A DNA stretch of 23,815 nt from positions 2,162-25,976 of the forward strand of contig DAIDLK010000003.1 in the NCBI GenBank assembly GCA_027449525.1. Direction: 5' to 3'. A model generated the notes under the pieces. That model searched no databases, was not told the DNA's origin, and worked only from the letters and a program-made list of their open reading frames with translations. Positions 8,511-16,900 of the stretch are shown in pieces. Position 1 is the first letter of the stretch. Each line of letters begins with the position of its first letter. The DNA comes from Legionellaceae bacterium (GTDB lineage: Bacteria; Pseudomonadota; Gammaproteobacteria; Legionellales; Legionellaceae). A program made the translations under genes and the position numbers.

Positions 8511-9244
8511 ACGATTCCCCCTTGATTTCGCGACTTGCGCAACACCTCAATTGGCACAAAAATATCCGTCCCTTGGTGTGTTTGGCGCGGCTCTCGACGC
8601 CATGCCTGCGCATAGATCACTTCATACGTTACCGAGATGGGAGTGGATGGAAGCGTCTGGCGTTGCGAATAATCTAATCCTTGGGTATGCAGACTTTGCA
8701 AGAGGGTCTCGCACGAGGCATACCGCGCAACCAAACGGTGCATATCAACGACCGGATCAAGCCACTCAGCCGCTAAAAGAGCATCTCCTATGGGGTGCAT
8801 ATCAAATAACGCATGCATGGTTTCCGGATCACCTAAAACATGTACACCGGGTATTTCTCGATAGCTATCCAGCCCTAACACAGAAAACATCAAACACCCT
8901 CCTGGACGAATAACCCGCTGCAATTCGGCTAGCAACGCAGCCCAATCAGTTGACCAATGCACGATTTGGTTGGCGAAAACTAAATCAAAACTTTCATCAG
9001 CGAATGGCAGCGATTCCAAATCCGCACAAACGAACGCAGCTGGATGCTTTTGTTCTGACTCTTTCAGTCGTTGACATCTCGTATCCAACCCTATCACTTC
9101 TGCTGCAGGATAACGCGTCACTAATTGGGTCGTGAAAAAACCAGCCCCGCAACCCACATCAAGCACGCGTTGAGGCTGCATGGTAAAGTAATCAAGGCGT
9201 TCAATTAACCGTTGCCCAATGGTTTGTATGAGCTTGTTCGCCAT
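8507..9244 (-). CDS. bioC: BioC-like SAM-dependent methyltransferase (malonyl-ACP methyl ester synthesis)
   Basis: This 245-residue class I methyltransferase has SAM motif I at VLDVGCGAGFFTTQL, an acidic loop at FVCADLESLPFADESFDLVFAN, and post-motif LQRVIRPGGCLMFSVLG. The ADLESLPF, VHWSTDW and C-terminal TYEVIYAQAWR segments resemble BioC, which methylates malonyl-ACP/CoA to start pimelate synthesis for biotin. It begins right at the helix before motif I, so the usual N-terminal F-x-x-AAxxYD segment is missing; an in-frame TAA (the mreD stop) two codons upstream fixes the start. No other bio genes are near. It lies 3 bp after mreD and overlaps phhA. A generic ubiE/BioC-type methyltransferase is the alternative. 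Confidence 0.75.
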   Translation of the reverse strand: MANKLIQTIGQRLIERLDYFTMQPQRVLDVGCGAGFFTTQLVTRYPAAEVIGLDTRCQRLKESEQKHPAAFVCADLESLPFADESFDLVFANQIVHWSTDWAALLAELQRVIRPGGCLMFSVLGLDSYREIPGVHVLGDPETMHALFDMHPIGDALLAAEWLDPVVDMHRLVARYASCETLLQSLHTQGLDYSQRQTLPSTPISVTYEVIYAQAWRREPRQTHQGTDIFVPIEVLRKSRNQGGIV

Positions 9245-9247
9245 AGC

Positions 9248-9703
9248 TTAACGATCCATTACATAGCCCAACCAGGGCCACAACATGGTACTGGTGATGA
9301 TTGGCATAAGTACGGCTGTCACCCCCATAGCATGTCCGGTACTATACGCCAAGAGCGCTAAGATTAGTTGGTATAGTGCGCTCAAAGCACCAACCCACAA
9401 CATTTGTTGTGGCATTGGGAAAAAATAAAAACGACGCGCTCGTCCCGACAGTATGCCGCACGGAATCGTCAAGGCTAACGCATGCACACCCATCACCTGT
9501 GGGCACAACACATCCATTAGTAAACCCAACAACACCAGTGCTGATACGCTAAAATGAGCAGGCATGCTGACCTGAAAGTACAGCATCAGCAACAAAATCC
9601 ATAACGGCCTCGCAAGCGCCAACGGTGCTGGGAGCCACACGACGGAGCATAACAACGCAAGTGGCACTAGTAAAGCTGGGTTCATTCGGCGGCGTGCTTT
9701 CAT
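9248..9703 (-). CDS. mreD: MreD, rod shape-determining inner-membrane protein
   Basis: This is a 151-residue, very hydrophobic protein with about five membrane segments, for example LLVPLALLCSVVWL, PLWILLLMLYFQVSM and VSALVLLGLLMDVL. The family pattern around GLLMDVL and the C-terminal LWPWLGYVMDR fit MreD. It works with MreB, MreC and RodA/PBP2 in the elongasome that directs lateral cell-wall synthesis. Its start overlaps the mreC stop as ATGA, the classical mreBCD coupling, and bioC follows 3 bp after the stop. Sequence conservation in MreD is low, so position in the operon and topology carry much of the call. Length is normal (E. coli 162). Confidence 0.92.
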   Translation of the reverse strand: MKARRRMNPALLVPLALLCSVVWLPAPLALARPLWILLLMLYFQVSMPAHFSVSALVLLGLLMDVLCPQVMGVHALALTIPCGILSGRARRFYFFPMPQQMLWVGALSALYQLILALLAYSTGHAMGVTAVLMPIITSTMLWPWLGYVMDR

Positions 9704-10611
9704 GAATACACACTTGGGTTAAATTGTAATCGCGCACTGATTTCTTGCGCTAGTGATACTTGCTGTTCTTCTGGCCCCAACAACAACACGATATGGCTTT
9801 TATCAAGTGCCGCAAGTGGGTGAACACGCACTTTAATAAAGTCCTCTCCGGGGTTGCTAATCACCTCAACCACTCGACCGACGGGATAACCTTCTGGATA
9901 CAATTGTCCAAGACCCGAAGTTACCAATAAATCCCCCGGCAACATCTGCGAGGTTTTGGGTAAATGCACCATGTATAAATTTTCCGTAGAGTTTTCTCCC
10001 ACCACTAAGGAAGTCTCACCCGTACGATTATTGCGAATGGGCACCGCCGACATGCTATCAGATACCAGTAGCACGGTACTCGTTAGTAAGCCCACATCAA
10101 CTACTTGACCTAATAAACCTTGCTCATCCACCACGGGCTGACCAAGAAATACTTGATCGCGTTGGCCTTTATTCAAAATAACAATCTGACGAGCACTATT
10201 GATATCCATCTCAAGTACCCGTGCGGCACGAAACTGCACAGTAGACCACTGTGCCAGACTTAACAAATTATTCAAACGTTTATTTTCAGCACTCAGTGCA
10301 TCGAAGCGCTGAAGTTGCTGATGTAACACGACCAACTGTTGCTGCAAAAACGCATTCTCATCTATCAAAATTTGTTTATTGATCACTAAACTCCTCGACC
10401 AAGTAAGCGAACGCAACAGGTAATCAGACGCGTATTGTAAGGGTGACGTCATCAAAGAAAATACATTGCGCAAACTAGTGACGCACTGATACCGTGCATC
10501 TGCAATCATGAGAAAGCAACAAAAGACCAACGCCAACGCAAAATGCGTCGCATTGGTTTGGGAGGAAGAAAACAATCTACTCCGCGCTTTATTCGGTTGA
10601 AAGAAAGTCAC
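9700..10611 (-). CDS. mreC: MreC, rod shape-determining periplasmic scaffold
   Basis: MreC links cytoplasmic MreB filaments to the periplasmic wall-synthesis enzymes. After a short basic N-terminus there is a single membrane helix (FALALVFCCFLMIADAR), then a coiled coil of about 40 residues rich in Gln, Leu and Asn (up to NLLSLAQW). The beta-rich periplasmic domain follows, with VVDEQGLLGQVVDVG, MSAVPIRN and LLVTSGLGQLYPEGYPVGRV, all typical of MreC. The start is uncertain: the ATG at 10662 would overlap mreB by 74 bp, and I favour the GTG at 10611, giving about 303 aa and a 23-bp overlap with mreB. It is coupled to mreD through ATGA. Confidence 0.92.
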   Translation of the reverse strand: MTFFQPNKARSRLFSSSQTNATHFALALVFCCFLMIADARYQCVTSLRNVFSLMTSPLQYASDYLLRSLTWSRSLVINKQILIDENAFLQQQLVVLHQQLQRFDALSAENKRLNNLLSLAQWSTVQFRAARVLEMDINSARQIVILNKGQRDQVFLGQPVVDEQGLLGQVVDVGLLTSTVLLVSDSMSAVPIRNNRTGETSLVVGENSTENLYMVHLPKTSQMLPGDLLVTSGLGQLYPEGYPVGRVVEVISNPGEDFIKVRVHPLAALDKSHIVLLLGPEEQQVSLAQEISARLQFNPSVYS

Positions 10612-11626
10612 CACCGCGCAAATCCATCGTTTCAAGGGCCTTACCACCACCACGTGCCACACACGTAAGCGGATCTTCGGCGACTAACACGGGCAAGCCG
10701 GTTTCTTCCATTAACAGCAGGTCCATGTTTTTCAGCAAAGCGCCGCCACCGGTTAAAATCATACCCCGCTCAGCAATATCAGCCGCCAATTCAGGGGGCG
10801 CTAATTCGAGTGCTGAACGAACGGCACCAACAATCCCTGACAATGGCTCTTGGAGCGCTTCTAGAATTTCCGCGCTGGTTAACGTAAAACTACGCGGAAT
10901 GCCTTCGGCTAAGTTCCGGCCTCGCACTTCAATTTCGAATAAATCACGGCTTGGATAAGCAAAGCCAATTTCATGTTTAATTCGCTCGGCGGTCGTTTCG
11001 CCAATTAAGGTACCGTAATTACGTCGAACGTAAGAAATAATTGCATCGTCAAATTTGTCACCACCGATACGCACTGACTGATGATAGACGACGCCACTGA
11101 GTGAAATAATAGCCACTTCAGTGGTTCCTCCGCCAATATCCACCACCATTGAGCCAGTTGCTTCCTCTACCGGCATTCCTGAACCCAGTGCGGCCGCCAT
11201 GGGCTCTTCAATCAAAAAGACTTCACGTGCACCCGCACCAATGGCTGACTCACGGATAGCGCGCCGCTCTACTTGCGTAGAACCGCAGGGCACACACACC
11301 AACACACGTGGACTAGGACGCAAAAATTGATGTTCATGCACTTTGTGGATGAAATGTTGTAACATTTTTTCCGTTACAAAAAAATCAGCGATCACGCCGT
11401 CTTTCATTGGACGAATAGCACTAATATTGCCTGGTGTGCGACCCAACATGCGCTTAGCTTCAATACCAACCGCCGCCACGCGTTTTTGACCTGCTTCACT
11501 GCGCAGCGCCACAACCGAAGGCTCATTCAACACTATGCCTTTGTCTCGTACGTAGATTAAAGTATTGGCCGTGCCTAAATCAATGGATAAATCATTTGAA
11601 AATATCCCACGCAGTTTTCTTAACAT
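10589..11626 (-). CDS. mreB: MreB, actin-like rod shape protein
   Basis: MreB (345 aa, normal length) forms membrane-bound filaments that position the elongation machinery. The actin-fold nucleotide-binding motifs are clear: phosphate 1 at LSIDLGTANTLIYV, phosphate 2 at MVVDIGGGTTEVAII and the adenosine motif MILTGGGALLKNMD. The N-terminal LRKLRGIFSNDLSI is the usual gammaproteobacterial form, with hydrophobic residues near the start for membrane contact. A GGAGAGG lies about 11 bases upstream of the ATG. It heads the mreB-mreC-mreD-bioC-phhA chain and is separated from the upstream lolD by a 99-bp gap that contains a likely terminator, so it probably has its own promoter there; I see no clear -35/-10 pair. 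Confidence 0.98.
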   Translation of the reverse strand: MLRKLRGIFSNDLSIDLGTANTLIYVRDKGIVLNEPSVVALRSEAGQKRVAAVGIEAKRMLGRTPGNISAIRPMKDGVIADFFVTEKMLQHFIHKVHEHQFLRPSPRVLVCVPCGSTQVERRAIRESAIGAGAREVFLIEEPMAAALGSGMPVEEATGSMVVDIGGGTTEVAIISLSGVVYHQSVRIGGDKFDDAIISYVRRNYGTLIGETTAERIKHEIGFAYPSRDLFEIEVRGRNLAEGIPRSFTLTSAEILEALQEPLSGIVGAVRSALELAPPELAADIAERGMILTGGGALLKNMDLLLMEETGLPVLVAEDPLTCVARGGGKALETMDLRGGDFLSTE

Positions 11627-11693
11627 AAAAGGAAAACCTCTCCAAAAAAAAATGACAATATTAGCGGTAACTTTAACTGAAACGCACTGAAAC

Positions 11694-11717
11694 TAAAAGC
11701 GAAATAATGCGCTTTTA
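11694..11717 (-). terminator. Hairpin after lolD, probable intrinsic terminator
   Basis: A perfect 8-bp inverted repeat, TAAAAGCG and CGCTTTTA, with an 8-nt loop, begins eight bases past the lolD stop. Read on the minus strand it has an A-rich 5' side and ends in TTTTA, giving the U-rich tail a weak intrinsic terminator needs. The stem has only three G/C pairs, so termination may be partial. It separates the lolC-lolD unit from mreB. Confidence 0.5.
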
Positions 11718-11725
11718 TCGCTCGC

Positions 11726-12421
11726 TTAGGCACTAACTGATCCTTCGGGTAGGGTCATCACCCTATCCATGCTCGCGGCTAAGGCCACATCGTGCGTTAC
11801 CACAACCAACGCACTATTGAAATCAGTATTTAGCTGCAACATCACATCAAACACTTGGCGGGCAGTGGTCCTATCAAGATTGCCAGTAGGTTCATCCGCC
11901 AGCACACAGACCGGACGGTGCACTAAAGCGCGTGCAATGGCCACCCGTTGCCGCTCACCACCTGACAATTGCGCAGGCAAATGCTTTAAGCGCCCGCTCA
12001 GGCCCACTTGCTGCAACATACTCTCAGCCCTAGCGGTTGCTTCAGCTACGCTGACGGAGGCCAATAGTAGCGGCAGCGCTACGTTTTCTAAAGCATTAAA
12101 CTCAGGTAATAAATGATGAAATTGATACACAAAACCTAAGCTAGTATTCCGTAGACGGCACCGAGCCGTTTCACTCACGGCCTGCCAGTCTTGGCCCTGT
12201 AATAAAATTTGCCCTGAACTCGGCGTATCAAGCCCACCCATCAAGTGAAGGAGGGTACTTTTGCCAGAACCAGACGCACCCACAATAGCGATGCGTTCGC
12301 CAGGCAGAACGGTCATGGTTAAATTTCGCAAAACATTAATTGTTGTTTGCCCGTCCTGGTAATTTTTGCTAACCGAACAGCATGCCAAAATTGCTGGTGG
12401 ATGCACTGAGGCTTTATTCAT
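11726..12421 (-). CDS. lolD: LolD, ATPase of the lipoprotein-releasing ABC transporter
   Basis: This ABC ATPase (231 aa) powers release of outer-membrane lipoproteins from the inner membrane to LolA. Walker A is GASGSGKST, the signature is LSGGERQRVAIARAL, Walker B is CVLADEPTGNLD, and the switch His lies in VVVTHDVALA. The LolD-type Q-loop region LGFVYQFHHLLPEFNALENV is diagnostic against other MacB-like ATPases. The start is taken at the ATG at 12421, seven residues into the longest open frame; it overlaps the end of the membrane-component gene by 8 bp, so the two are coupled. A hairpin terminator follows. Confidence 0.95.
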   Translation of the reverse strand: MNKASVHPPAILACCSVSKNYQDGQTTINVLRNLTMTVLPGERIAIVGASGSGKSTLLHLMGGLDTPSSGQILLQGQDWQAVSETARCRLRNTSLGFVYQFHHLLPEFNALENVALPLLLASVSVAEATARAESMLQQVGLSGRLKHLPAQLSGGERQRVAIARALVHRPVCVLADEPTGNLDRTTARQVFDVMLQLNTDFNSALVVVTHDVALAASMDRVMTLPEGSVSA

Positions 12422-13658
12422 AATGCAGCGCCGTGGCAATCACTGTGCGCGAAGCGCGCCATGATGGATAACAAGTGGCTAAAAAACTCATAAATAATGC
12501 AACAAAACTTACTTTCACTAAATCGAGCCACATAATTTTTACCGGTAAATAATCCACCCAATACACGTTCGTCGGCATCAGCTGAATGCCAAGCCACGAC
12601 TGCAAGAAACTAATAAGTTGCGTAGCATGGCTTGCTAATAATACGCCAGCTAGTAAACCCAACAGGGTACCCAACACCCCTACCAATAGGCCTTGAATCA
12701 TAAAAACACTCAAAATAAAGCGCGGCGTAGCACCCAGAGTACGTAAGATAGCAATTTCGGCTTGTTTATCGTTCACCACCATGACCAGTGAAGACACTAA
12801 ATTAAATGCCGCCACGGCAATAATCAACACCAAAATCAAAAACATCATATTTTTTTCCATTTTAACCGCATGAAAAAAAGCACCAAATTGCTGCGTCCAA
12901 TTACTTACTACCACACGATCACCCAGTGCTTGAGCTAATTGGTTCGATAACCGAGTAGCCGCATAAATATCGTTAATTTTCACTTTAAAACCTGAAATCT
13001 CATTCGATAGATGGAATAGTTTTTGCGCATCCGGCAAATTCACGTACGCGAGACGCGACTCAAAACCAAACCCGGCACCCGCGGCAAAAATCCCTTGCAC
13101 CACAAAACGTTTGAAACGCGGCATCACACCAACCGGGGTGATGGTGGCCTCGGGGACCATAATAGTGACTTGATCACCCAGCATCAGTCCTAGATTTTCG
13201 GCTAGTCCTCGGCCAATCAGCAGACCGAAGGGACTCAAGTGAGTCGCATCACCGAGGATTAGCTTGGTCCGCAAATGGCTAATTTGCTCTTCGCGATCAA
13301 GTTCAACCCCATTCAGCAAGATAGGGGATGTTTGACCACCAAAAGCAAGTAAACCTTGCCCACCAACAAATGGGGCCACCGCAAGCACACCAGGCGTGTC
13401 GGTGATTTTTTTCTGCATCGTCTGCCAAGCAGTAATACGATCACTCTCGCCATTAATGGTAATTTCTGGCGCCATGCCAAAAAAACGTTGGTGAATTTCT
13501 GCATCAAAACCATTCATAACCGAAAGCACGGTAACCAACACCATCACGCCTAACGCGATACCCAACATTGACGTCAACGAAATAAACGACACAAAATGAT
13601 TTTTTTTCCGCGAGCGCGTGTAGCGACAACCAATGTACAACGGTAATGGTCTAAACAT
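12414..13658 (-). CDS. lolC: LolC/LolE-family lipoprotein-releasing permease
   Basis: This is the membrane subunit (414 aa) of the LolCDE exporter, in the inner membrane. It starts with the family signature YIGCRYTRSRKKNHFVSFIS and a first membrane helix (SMLGIALGVMVLVTVLSVMNGF). A large periplasmic MacB-like domain follows, then three C-terminal helices with the FtsX-type segment QAEIAILRTLGATPRFI. lolD follows with an 8-bp overlap, but no second permease gene comes after it; mreB does. So either lolE is elsewhere or this is a single-permease (LolF-type) system forming a homodimer, as described for some gammaproteobacteria. LolC versus LolE identity is not resolvable by eye. Confidence 0.9.
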   Translation of the reverse strand: MFRPLPLYIGCRYTRSRKKNHFVSFISLTSMLGIALGVMVLVTVLSVMNGFDAEIHQRFFGMAPEITINGESDRITAWQTMQKKITDTPGVLAVAPFVGGQGLLAFGGQTSPILLNGVELDREEQISHLRTKLILGDATHLSPFGLLIGRGLAENLGLMLGDQVTIMVPEATITPVGVMPRFKRFVVQGIFAAGAGFGFESRLAYVNLPDAQKLFHLSNEISGFKVKINDIYAATRLSNQLAQALGDRVVVSNWTQQFGAFFHAVKMEKNMMFLILVLIIAVAAFNLVSSLVMVVNDKQAEIAILRTLGATPRFILSVFMIQGLLVGVLGTLLGLLAGVLLASHATQLISFLQSWLGIQLMPTNVYWVDYLPVKIMWLDLVKVSFVALFMSFLATCYPSWRASRTVIATALHYE

Positions 13659-13708
13659 AAAGCCAGTGGTTACATTCGAAAACTCATTTTAGTCAAATTT
13701 AATCCAAC

Positions 13709-13736
13709 AAGATAGAGGGTCGTACGCTATTGACAA
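13709..13736 (-). promoter_or_regulatory. Candidate promoter for lolC-lolD
   Basis: On the minus strand, TTGTCA (13736-13731, 5/6 of the -35 consensus) is followed after 16 bp by TATCTT (13714-13709, 4/6 of the -10). A start site near 13702 would leave a leader of about 45 nt before the lolC ATG at 13658. The match is moderate and the call rests on position and spacing only. Confidence 0.35.
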
Positions 13737-13769
13737 CTCATACCGTACCACCACCAACTACCCCACATC

Positions 13770-13794
13770 GTTATCCACAGAATCTGTGGATAAC
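13770..13794. promoter_or_regulatory. Perfect 25-bp palindrome of two consensus DnaA boxes
   Basis: Two exact copies of the DnaA box TTATCCACA face each other, at 13771-13779 on the plus strand and 13785-13793 on the minus strand. They are embedded in 12-bp arms (GTTATCCACAGA and its complement) around a single central A. This lies in the 279-bp divergent gap between lolC and carB (13659-13937), the largest non-coding stretch in the window. The flank TGTGGATAACTCTGTG resembles DnaA-box contexts of gammaproteobacterial origins. No third consensus box was seen nearby. It could be an origin element, a DnaA-regulated operator or a titration site. Confidence 0.7.
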
Positions 13795-13937
13795 TCTGTG
13801 TGCAGCCTGATAAATGTATTGAAAAAACAGCTCTTTTAGTTGCTGCTTCAGAACTTACCAATGGCGACTTATCGGACTACCCTCTTATCCTAAAACCTTA
13901 TAGAATGAGCCACCTTAGTTTGATGTGTTATTGCCTT

Positions 13938-16900
13938 ATGCCGAAACGAACGGACATCCAATCAATTCTCATTTTAGGTGCGGGACCGATTGTCATTGGT
14001 CAGGCTGGCGAGTTTGATTATTCTGGATCACAAGCTGTTCGAGCGTTAAAAAAAGAGGGTTATCGCATTATTCTGGTGAACTCTAATCCAGCAACCATCA
14101 TGACCGATCCTGATTTAGCAGATGCAACTTATATCGAGCCGGTTTTATGGCCTGAAGTAGCGCGTATTATTGCTAAAGAACGTCCTGATGCATTATTGCC
14201 AACATTGGGCGGACAAACCGCATTGAATTGTGCGCTCGATTTGGTGCAAGAGGGAGTGCTGGCTGAATTTAACGTTGAAATGATTGGTGCTACGCGTGAG
14301 GCAATCGATAAAGCAGAAAATCGTGAACAATTTAAATCATTAATGCAGTCCATTGGTTTGGAGATGCCGCGTTCAGCGATTGCGCACAGTTTAGAAGAGG
14401 CATTGGAGGTGCAAGCGCTGCTAGGCTTTCCGGCTATTATTCGACCCTCGTTTACCATGGGAGGCAGTGGTGGAGGTATTGCCTACAATCGTGAAGAATT
14501 CGAGGCGATTTGTACACAAGGATTAGCCCTATCTCCGACGCACGAATTACTCATTGATGAATCGGTGCTTGGCTGGAAAGAATTTGAAATGGAAGTAGTG
14601 CGTGACCGCCGCGATAATTGCATCATTGTCTGCACCATAGAAAACCTTGACCCGATGGGGGTGCACACGGGCGACTCCATCACGGTAGCTCCAGCCCAAA
14701 CATTGACTGATAAGGAGTATCAGCGACTTCGTGATGCGGCCATTCGTGTTTTGCGCGCCGTCGGTGTTGAAACAGGTGGCGCAAACGTGCAATTCGCAGT
14801 GAATCCCGAGGACGGTCGATTATTAGTGGTAGAAATGAATCCACGTGTGTCGAGAAGTTCCGCCTTAGCCTCGAAAGCAACGGGTTTTCCTATTGCAAAA
14901 GTTGCCGCATTATTGGCCGTTGGTTACCATTTAGATGAATTAGCCAATGAGATAACGGGTGGCGTGATTCCGGCCGCATTTGAACCGACCATTGATTACG
15001 TCGTGACGAAATTACCACGGTTTAATTTTGATAAATTTCCGCAAACCTCCCAGGTGTTAACAACGCAAATGAAATCGGTCGGTGAGGTGATGGCGATTGG
15101 AGCTAATTTTCAAGCCTCTTTACAAAAAGCCATTCGTAGTTTGGAGATTGGTCGTTTTGGTTTAGAATCATTATTTCCTCGGGATGGGGACAAAGCCGAT
15201 CTGCGAAGACTATTGCGAGAAGCAACGCCCGATCGTTTATGGTATCTAGCCGATGCCTTTCGTCTTGGTTACTCTTTGCCAGAAATTCACCTTGAAAGTC
15301 GTGTCGATCCTTGGTTTTTAGCCCAAATCGGTGATTTAGTTGCGCAAGAAATGAGCCTTCAGGGGCATCAGCTGACCGATCTAGATGCCGTGTGGTTGCG
15401 CCAATTGAAATCAGTTGGTTTTGCTGATGCTTTTCTTGCGGCATGTTTAGGGTGCAACGAGGATGAGGTGCGAGCGTATCGTTTGTCCTTAGGTATCATT
15501 CCTATGTATAAACGCATTGATTCTTGTGCTGCTGAATTTCCTAGTCAAACCAACTATTTGTATTCAATCTATGCGGCAGTTTGCGAGTCTTCACCAGCGC
15601 AACACGTTAAAAAAGTGATGATTTTAGGGGGCGGACCAAACCGCATTGGCCAGGGTATCGAGTTTGATTATTGTTGTGTGCACGCGGCACTCGCCCTGCG
15701 AGAGGCCGGTTTTCAAACCATTATGGTCAATTGTAATCCAGAAACTGTTTCCACCGATGTTGATATTTCCGACCGTCTCTATTTTGAGCCGATAACCTTA
15801 GAAGAGGTCTTGGCCATTGTAGCTTTGGAACAGCCGATGGGAGTGATCATTGATTACGGCGGGCAAACGCCATTAAAATTAGCACGAGCCCTGGAGGCGA
15901 ACGGAGTCACTATTTTAGGAACATCACCCGATTCGATTGACAGAGCGGAAGATCGCGAGCGTTTTCAACAATTGGTGACCGTGCTGGGTTTAAAACAACC
16001 GCCCAATGGTACCGTACGCAGTCAAGCAGAAGCATTTCGTGTGGCGGCTTTGATTGGTTATCCTCTGGTAGTTAGACCTTCTTACGTGCTGGGTGGACGC
16101 GCGATGGAGATTGTCTATCATGAGGAGGATTTACGGCACTACCTTGCACATGCAGTGGCTGTATCGCATGCGGCGCCGGTATTGCTCGATAAATTTTTAG
16201 ATGATGCGATTGAGGTGGATGTTGACGCGGTGTGCGACGGGCAGCACGTTTTGATCGGCGGCGTAATGGAGCACATTGAACAAGCTGGAATTCACTCGGG
16301 TGACTCCGCATGTACATTGCCGCCGTTTAGCCTAAGCAGTGTGATGCAACATGATTTAATGGACCAGATGCGTCGCATGGCGTTAGAATTAGGCGTTTGC
16401 GGGCTAGTGAACGCGCAGTTTGCCATACAGTCAGATGATGTGTATGTTTTGGAGGTTAATCCGCGCGCCTCGAGAACCGTGCCGTTTGTCTCCAAGGCAA
16501 CGGGCTTGCCGCTAGCTAAAATAGCCGCTCGGTGTAAAATTGGTCAGAGTTTGATCGATCAAGGCCTGAGTTTAGTGCACACTAACCCGGCTTTTTATTC
16601 AATTAAACTGCCTGTATTTCCGTTTATCAAATTTGCTGGGGTCGATTCAATTCTTGGCCCAGAGATGAAATCTACGGGAGAGGCCATGGGGATAGCGAAA
16701 CGTTTTGGTCAAGCTTACGCCAAAGCTCAATTAGGTGCTGATGCGTACATTGTTAAACGTCGGCGTGCATTTCTTTCTGTGCGTGATGCCGATAAGGCAC
16801 GCATCGGCGAAATTGCCAAACGCTTAGTTGTTTTGGGGTTCGAGTTATTGGCTACGCGCGGTACACTCATGGTGTTACAGGCGGCCGGCATTGATTGTCG

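Noticed and set aside
13730..13735. Consensus TTGACA as the -35 of a carB promoter
   Set aside because: The sequence 16-18 bp downstream is GC-rich (ACCACCAAC) with no -10; the overlapping minus-strand reading for lolC has a better -10.
13770..13794. DnaA palindrome read as an intrinsic terminator or operator hairpin
   Set aside because: A one-base loop does not make a good RNA hairpin, there is no T tract, and both arms are exact DnaA boxes.
13800..13937. 46-residue N-terminal extension of CarB in the same frame
   Set aside because: It has no similarity to CarB N-termini or CarA, no ribosome site, and homologues begin at MPKRTDIQ; the true start is placed at 13938.
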